Source of the DNA: Dendronephthya gigantea | Lineage: Eukaryota > Cnidaria > Anthozoa > Malacalcyonacea > Nephtheidae | Assembly (NCBI RefSeq): GCF_004324835.1 | Contig: NW_021163028.1 | Location: 787,001 to 851,000 of the forward strand | DNA: 64,000 nt | Direction of reading: 5' to 3' | Shown here: positions 56,637-64,000 of the stretch, piece by piece | How positions within the stretch are numbered: the first letter of the stretch is position 1 | How the letters are laid out: every line of letters starts with the position of its first letter | Position numbers and translations under genes: made by a program | Notes under the pieces: model-generated | What the model was told of the DNA's origin: nothing | What the model saw: the letters and a program-made list of their open reading frames with translations, nothing else | Database searches by the model: none

Positions 56637-59238
56637 GGTACGCATGGAACAGCATAGGACCTAGTATAGGATCTTCATGCAATTGGTAGTGCAAAATATT
56701 GCAAATATGAAGTTTTTTACGACCAGGCGAGTTTTCGTGCCTGATAAAATAAGTTTAGCTAACTGAAGTAATTAATTTGATAGAGATATATAAGTTCTAA
56801 ACTAGATCTTTCTAACGTACTTTTATGCATGCATTTTATTTTAGATCTGGAGTCATTAAAATGTGATTTTAGTTTGCTAGCTCCTATTATATAACTTCGC
56901 ATAATACAACAACGTTTCGATCATTATTGGCACAATCGGTCACCTTGGATGTACTATAAACTATAAAACCAGACCTTAGTAGGAACAGGAAATATGTTGG
57001 ATACTTTTGATTTCCGGCCATACATTCAACGTTTCAGCTCTTTATCTTCTCTTTCTTCTTTATATACTCCTCCCAGTAACTGTTGCCGGCGATTATATTA
57101 CATTTTACAAGCTGCCGATAAAAATCAACAAAAGAATCGTACGCAACAGATGAAAAACAAAACAAATCAAAACAAATATTCAGCGGTATAAATATGGTAC
57201 GATTCGGTTTCATTGGATTCGCACCCATGCGAAGTTGTTGTAGAATTAAAAAAACCTAGTACAGGATGTAAGCTCTTTTCATTATTTGAAGTATTTAGGT
57301 CACACTTGGCGTGAACTGGAAAATCGCCACCTATACTGACCTGCATGAACGTTAACTTGGCTACGATATTAAAATTGAAGCAAATTTGAAATTCCGTTAC
57401 TGGCCGTTATTGAAAACAATGAAGAAGACTTATACCCAGCTTTAAGAATAATAATTATTAATCTTTAACGTTTGGAGACAGTCCAAGAAATGATTTCACA
57501 ATGAAAGAAAGCTCAAATAAAATAACATACTTAAAAAAAGTTTCACAGCTCAGTATCGAATCATATATATCTAAGCTTTCTTCCTGGTCAAGTGGTAAAG
57601 TTTTGTCAAAACAAGGAAATATAAAATTGGTCTTTTAGATTTAAACCTTTGATAAAACAAGCAATTTTCGCTTATACTTTACTATGATATGAACTAAATT
57701 TCTCACTCTTCGGTGTTCAGTACGTACGTTTTTTAAAGCGCATTTTTCGCCTCTCCGCCCTCTGATCAGCAATTAGAATTTTATTCCTTTCCTTCTTATT
57801 GTTTTACTTTTCTTATCTGGCAATAAATGAGTTATACTGAGTAAAAAACCCGATCTGATCGGCACTCACGGTAACTCTTATAATCAACAAAAACGTGGCT
57901 TTTTTATGAACTGGGGCTAATGAATGCTTTACACCGTACAATTGTTACACGGTTGTCATTCTTAACAAATCAAACGTGTAGATAATGATGCCACATCTTT
58001 GCTCATGCGCTGCTAGAAACTTTGAAGTATGATGTTGGTAGGCGTCTTTTGTCCGGGCCACTTACCGCGTATTAAAATCGGATACGACTAATCCTATCGC
58101 GAATAAACAAGCTTTGAGTGCATGATTCACGCCCATGCATGCAGACGAACGCACTTTGTCAAAGCGACATGAATTTGGAGAATTTCAAAGTAAATATGAG
58201 CGTCTACGAACACATTTTTTTTTGCAGAAATCCGTGGGGGCAAAATATGCCAAAATGTTACAGTATCCCGGTGAATATTCAGAACTGAATCAACGACTTT
58301 TGTCACCAATGGCAGTGCCCAAAACATAAAACTCCTCCTATACCACCGAAATTTTTGAATCGGTCTAGTTTGGCGGCGATCAATTTCAAAAGGCTGATTA
58401 AAATACAAAACGTAAAAGACAAATATTGGGCTCCAGGCTATTTCACACCGGCAGAAACGCACCCTCCTGCATTATATTGTACTGTAAATACTGTGTTTAG
58501 TCATCGAAATTATCGATGACATATTATGTCAGTATTTCTCACTTAATATCACATCGATGTACAATCTTGCGAGTTGTCGAAAGCGGTTTTAAATAACCCT
58601 TCAACACAACAGTCATTGACAGTTTGTATAAACACGCTACTGACGCTGGACCTGATCTCAAAATGGAAAGATTTGTAACTTTAAAGTTTCAATATTATTT
58701 TAATCTCCCCCTAGCGGTTAAAAAGGCAGTGATAGTCTATAAGTCATAATATCGAATTTCGGCCGCTGCATCATTCAATAAAGATTATGTTCTCATTGTT
58801 CCTTGCAATTTAGAGATGCATGCTGTATTTCCTGTTTATGTTAATTGCTAGACGGCTTTCCTGCTCAACAGAAATTTAAAAGAAAATTACGCATACAAAT
58901 GGCAATACATTATAACACGCACGCGTGGCATGCATGTGACGGACCAAACCAGGCATAAAGATATAAATATTGATAAATGTGATGTCAGTCCTAACAATGA
59001 TTTAAAACTTTAGGGCACAAATTTCTTGAGAAACGTCTTGGAACGATTCGAGTTGCTGCGCTGTACCGTGCATTCGGTAATTTCGGTTACGAATCGAAAG
59101 TCGGCATTTCTGTAATTTCAGCGATTCGTGAGTAAACAAGGATACCCTAAGAGTCGAATAATATTGGCTAAGTTGCAGTATTAAGTACGAGAAGGCCGCA
59201 TTTACAAGTGTGTATTGCCTGTGTGGGGAGGAACGAAG
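56637..59238. other. intergenic region C-D
   Basis: Gene C 3' flank and presumed gene D promoter region. No exon, RNA gene or clear transposon recognised. Open frames here are short and lack splice or homology support. Confidence 0.5.
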
Positions 59239-62200
59239 ATGTATTTCAAGCTGATTATATGTGGCCTGTGTCTGGCGAATTCCTTAATAGAATTTAGCAA
59301 AGGTTAGTACATATTTTGGCACGATTTGTAACTAATTAAATTATTTCGGTATGTGTTAATAACCGCATTTTGATCGCCAAATAATGTTCATGTTCGCGAC
59401 AGCATATCTGCTGATAGCTTAGTTATGCGAATTGTATTTCAAAGCACCAATTTCAGTGTTTACGTGCGAGCATTGTTGATGTATTATTGATATTGCATGT
59501 CATAGCGTGTCGTTGTCTCAGTGTCAGTGAGGTACTTGAATGTTGCTTGTAATTGTCGCGCTGGCTAATGTACTATATATGTAGCTATATATACATGTAT
59601 GTTCGAATTGCCTTGTTTATTATCCGGGCTGGTTGTATAGAATTGATATAAAAACCTGTTTGAAGTCAACTATGATTATTTAGTAAATAGTGTAACAAAA
59701 TAGGAAAATAGTAAAATGCTATTGGATTTACGGTTTTTGTAAGCCAATCGATTACCATCAGCTTCTCGACCAACTCAAATGTGATATATGTCTAATATGG
59801 ATCGAGTTCATCTTGAGTATAGCCAGTAGTGCCATATCATACTTTGCCTAGTGTGGGATATGCGTCTATAGACTTGGGCTGGTTGCTTAAAAGCCAGTCC
59901 GCCTACCCTGCGTGCATGGGGTATCACAAATCTTCAAATTGAAATTTATGTACTTAGCTGTTTAGAAAGTTATGCGTAATGTTCCACAAAACGTTTTCGC
60001 TTTAATAGAGTGTTTATTTCTCAGCATGTTTAATAAACAAACTTGAATGAACTGCAATGCAGAAGTACATCTGTTATCAAACAAAATAGATATGTTCAGT
60101 CAGGGTTAACGCTAATCGGTCTTTTATATATACAAACAAACGCCTTCTGCCCCCTGTCTGTTACAAGAATGGACAACGTTTAGCTGCGAAGTTCTCCCTC
60201 TCTCGTCGAGTTACCGAGCTCAGCGCTGTTTCCAGCGCCATCAGTGTCAAATCCGAGTCCTCTGGATTTTAAGTCCAACGACGTTGGTAACATAGGATTG
60301 GCTTACGACTTTAATTAACTCTCGCTTCACTGCTCTCATGGAGTGAAGGTGAAAAGAGTTCAGTTCTATAGTTACCTTCCGTTGAGTTGATTGAAATCTA
60401 AATCGTGTTTGTATCCATGAAAAGGAACATTATCGCGGTCGTGTTTTAATTAAATCCGCTGGTTAACTGTGCTGGGCAGATCAATTGCCTGCATTGCATG
60501 CCTTATTGAAAAAAGGCGTATTTCCTTTGTACTTCGAATTGTCAATGGAAAACTCGTTTTAAAAACCGCGGAAAGAAATCGTAAACTGAAATCGACGATA
60601 ATTAATATTTAAAAACAAAGTGCCTTTATATGAGAATTTATGTTGGTTTATGGAGGGAAGGGCCTTGGCTTGTATTGTCCATGCATCGATTCCGCATCCA
60701 ATTGAGAAACTAAGTAACATAATAGGCCGGACATTTCTCTGTCAGATAATTTGTTAATCAGAAATCTAAAATGGTTACGTATCAGACAACTGAAATCGGA
60801 GTTATTTTATGCGTATGGTTCGACTTTGGCTTATATGCATGGCTATATACACTTAAGATATGCTGATATAATGTCAATGATAACATTTGACCCACGTCTG
60901 TAGTGAATCCGATAACAATGCCATTGGAATTGCACTATACAAGATTGTTAAGAACATAGCCATAGACGTTTCTAGCAAACTCCCTTTTGTCTGGTAATTT
61001 GAATTTGGCTCATGGGCTTTGAAGGACATTCGCTTTTGTATATAATATAGAGTGCTCGGTGTAGCAATAAAATGACTACACATGAAGAGGAAAGGATGAA
61101 AGGGAAAACTTTTTAAGTAAAATTTATGTCTTGAAAGACGGAATGATACACTCATCTCTATTTATACCAAATACATGGTGTCTAGAGATGTGCTATTGTT
61201 TTGATATGAGATCTTGAGTGCTCTCTTGAACTGATGGGTGAGCACATTTGAATGGAATTTTGTACTTGAGACATCGTCATCGTTGAATAGTATAAATACC
61301 CTTTCTCTGCGTGCAGTTGATCCATTTACGGGGGACTATATTTTTAATTGAGCAATTTTGGGTATCTTATCTTTACCATCTAAAAATATTATAGTATGCA
61401 AGCCCAAACTCTTTTAATAAATTCCCTATATATAGATTAAATTTCGCTTGACAACGTAATTTAATTCCCAACAACTTCAACTATTATGTACGCGTCCCGT
61501 CAATATTTTCTCGTGTCTATGGCTTTAACAAGACAGCCTTTCAAATTAGAACAATGTCGAATTTCTAATGTTTCACTCTTTTGAGGCACCCTGTAGATCG
61601 TATATAAAAGACCCGCATTTTCAATTTAATATTAACCGTTACCATGCAATTGCAAGGTTTGACGCCTCTATTAATTCAGGAAAATTTGATCCGCAACAGC
61701 AAATTGACTCGGGTAAAAGATGGTATTGCTGCATGCATAAGTCGAATTTAAACCGAGTCGGGTATGCTGTCGACTTTCGTTGTAAAACCCGTGTATTTAT
61801 CCTCTTAAACATGCAATTGCTGATTATATATGTATTTATAACTTAAACTAATATGATACAAAAAAATAATCGTGCCCGTGGTAACACCAGATTAAGAAAT
61901 CGCACTGCAAAAAAAACTACTAAGGTACAAGTATACTTAAATTTCGTATTTCCTTCATCGCTTTTTCCATAAGCATAGTTTACTAGGTATCACGAATTCC
62001 AAAACATTTTTCCAGGACATTCTGATTTAAATCATGGAATAAAAGGCTTTCTAGAAAAGCAATTTACGGCAAATTATAAACATATTAAGTTGCATTTATG
62101 TAAATTTCGAAAACCAGCTAGGAACCGTGTCTTTTATATTCATACCCTATACTCTTAACTAGGGTGTATCCTGTAGGGACTTTTGAGCCGAGACAGTCTG

Positions 62201-63760
62201 ACTGACTGATTGTATGCCATTGTTCTTGAAATGTTAAAATGTTCTTGAGTTCATGATCAGCTTAGCGGCTTATTTTGGCGTTTCTGAGGTAATAATGGAA
62301 AAAATAGATTGAGGCATAAAAAAAACAATTATAGAAGTGATTAGATGATTAAGATCTACCCCATCCACACTTTCTAATTATCCAAATGCCAAAGGCCATT
62401 TTAATACGGTTCTAGATCTTAACTCTCCTTGTATTGTAGTCGGCTTCTTTATACTAGCTGTTCTTGAAATGTTTGTAAAGGAGTCAGTGGACACATTGTT
62501 CTGAAACAATATTGATAGGTTGTTCTGGAAAAATGTTTATAAATACCCTAGGGTGTGCTGGCACAATGTTTAGGGTTTTTTATGAGCTTCGAAACGGATC
62601 GCCTTTGACGAGGATTTGCATACATGTATGGCATTATTCCGGACCTTCGTGTTCGCATCATTATAATGTTTCACAGTCATTGTTTTTCGAAGTTCAAAAA
62701 CAGTTAACACATGTCGTATATGTCGGAAGGCTTACATAGCTTTTCATGATATAACGCATAGTAATGTGCGCCTGGGCCGGTTGTATACGAAAGCTGGATA
62801 GCGCTATCCACCGGATAGTGATTTTAAAATCAACCCTTCTAAAAATGCTTGAGAGGCAATAAAATTTCAGCTTTGCCTTTGGGACGAAAAATTATAGCTA
62901 AGCGAACTTAAAAATAGAAGATTGACAAAATTGCAATCTTCCCTAATTTTCCCGCCTTTTTTCTAATTTTTTTTTGCGGTTTACAATTTTATTTTAAAAC
63001 GCTTTACTCCCTGAGTAAACTTAACTTCCTCCCAAATTTACGTGATCTTTTCAAAAACGCTGCTTTCTCCAATTAATAAGGCCTTAATCTGTTTCCGGAA
63101 TCGCAATTGTTTTCACTTTGAGATATTTTTGTAGCGAGATTAACATGGATACTGTGATACTGATAGCATACCTGCGGTATCAATCTTTATCATGTATGCG
63201 ATCCACTTTATTTGATGGTTTCATATCATTATATGTGATTTTCCATACAAATGTTGAACCTCCTAGCTGTTTTAATTTGTAGGAATGCGAAGTGAAGCAA
63301 AGAGTTATAAATGCGAAGAGCAGCGAAGGTTTCGTTCAAAACCAACTGTGAAAAAGGGATCGGGAAAACCACTAGTTAAAATATCAATTATGTGCACGGC
63401 GTCTAATGTGGCTTTTCAAATTCGTTATTCGAATGGATCGCTTTGTACTTGTGGGTCTATACGTGAAGAAATGGTGCGTGAGCATAAAAAGTGTCATGAG
63501 AAATTATCAACACTGGATATTATTATAAATGCATCGGCGAATTCGATAAAGAATGGATTTAGGGATACATGTGATGTTTTGCTGCACTTCGTGCCGTCAT
63601 CAGACGGTGATTTTGAGCCAATATACATCCTTTTAACACCAACACAATTAGAGTCGAGTTCAGTGAATCCACGCTCTTGTGGCCATGGCGGTTCTGCAAA
63701 ATTACCTTGTAAATCACTGGCAACAAAGAAATCTATTATGGAACCACGCCCGATAACGAG
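59239..63760 (+). CDS. Gene D: 5' part of a fourth receptor-like gene
   Basis: Exon 59239-59302 starts MYFKLIICGLCLANSLIEF, a signal peptide, and ends at GTTAGT in phase 1. Exon 63283-63760 (478 nt, entry phase 1, exit phase 2) carries a Cys domain: VKISIMCTASNVAFQIRYSN, GSLCTCGS, KKCHEKL, DIIINAS and DTCDVLLHFV. Exon phases and length match the Cys-domain exons of B and C, so gene D is probably another aGPCR of the cluster, continuing past 64000. The join skips a 3980-bp intron in which further small exons may be hidden. More diverged from B/C than they are from each other. Confidence 0.65.
59303..63282. other. gene D intron
   Basis: About 4 kb, AT-rich. A GGGCCGGTT...GGATAGCGCTATCC repeat fragment lies at 62774-62820. 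Small Ser/Thr-rich exons as in B and C were looked for and not convincingly found. Confidence 0.5.
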
Positions 63761-64000
63761 GTCAGTTTAATCATCACTTGTTGAACGTGCCAAGGAATTT
63801 CGGTATATATATAGAGAAGAAATTTGCAATCAAAGTTCGTATTAAGCATGCATGCCAATAGAAAGAATTGCCATTTTTCTAACTTTAAAACTTGAAATAT
63901 CTGTACTTGTCTTGTGTTCGTGCGTTTACAAAAACACATGCACACTAAAAATTTTCTTGCCTCTTTTATCGCCTGGATGTATACAATAAATTAAAACGTT

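Noticed and set aside
56337-56645. Minus-strand open frames opposite the gene C tail exon
   Set aside because: Shadows of the real plus-strand exon, whose phase and homology are clear.

Overview
This window is AT-rich, intron-rich animal DNA crowded with short transposons. It holds part of a tandem cluster of adhesion G-protein-coupled receptors (aGPCRs), all on the + strand. Evidence for a eukaryote: small exons bounded by AG/GT with consistent phases, classic GPS and seven-transmembrane (7TM) sequence, a Penelope-like retroelement, LINE remnants, and hAT-, Harbinger- and mariner-like MITEs. No bacterial operons, rRNA, convincing tRNA or CRISPR were seen. An invertebrate, perhaps a cnidarian, is my guess; the species cannot be fixed from this sequence.

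Layout. Gene A (469-12975) enters from the left with its GAIN, GPS, 7TM and tail exons; its TM3 exon is split by a 4.7-kb DNA element (4584-9310), so it is truncated or dead. Gene B (14386-32725) has a full set of ectodomain exons, but it then jumps straight to TM5 exons that match gene A. It has no GAIN/GPS/TM1-4, no TM7 exon, frameshifts in TM6, and a MITE in the tail exon. Gene C (36662-56636) looks complete. I assembled 25 coding exons plus an alternative first exon; all phases agree and give a 1282-residue receptor: signal peptide, Ser/Thr linkers, two copies of an unrecognised Cys-containing domain, GAIN, GPS, 7TM, tail. Gene D (59239 to beyond the window) shows a signal-peptide exon and one ectodomain exon carrying the same Cys domain.

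How it arose (inference). B resembles C at its 5' side and A at its 3' side. This is what a tandem duplication of about 19 kb would leave if it ran from just before the TM5 exon of A (about 10624) to the intron after ectodomain exon 7 of C. The junction lies near 29868. The duplicated copies serve as internal controls: several MITEs in one copy face an empty site in the other, which gives target-site duplications directly.

Most interesting items: the recurring, apparently undescribed extracellular Cys domain; the CACTG-terminated element with dense GAGTAAA/TTTACTC subterminal arrays and three 417-bp hairpin-rich tandem units; the chimeric receptor at a duplication breakpoint; duplicated signal-peptide exons; and hammerhead-like motifs near the Penelope-type sequence.
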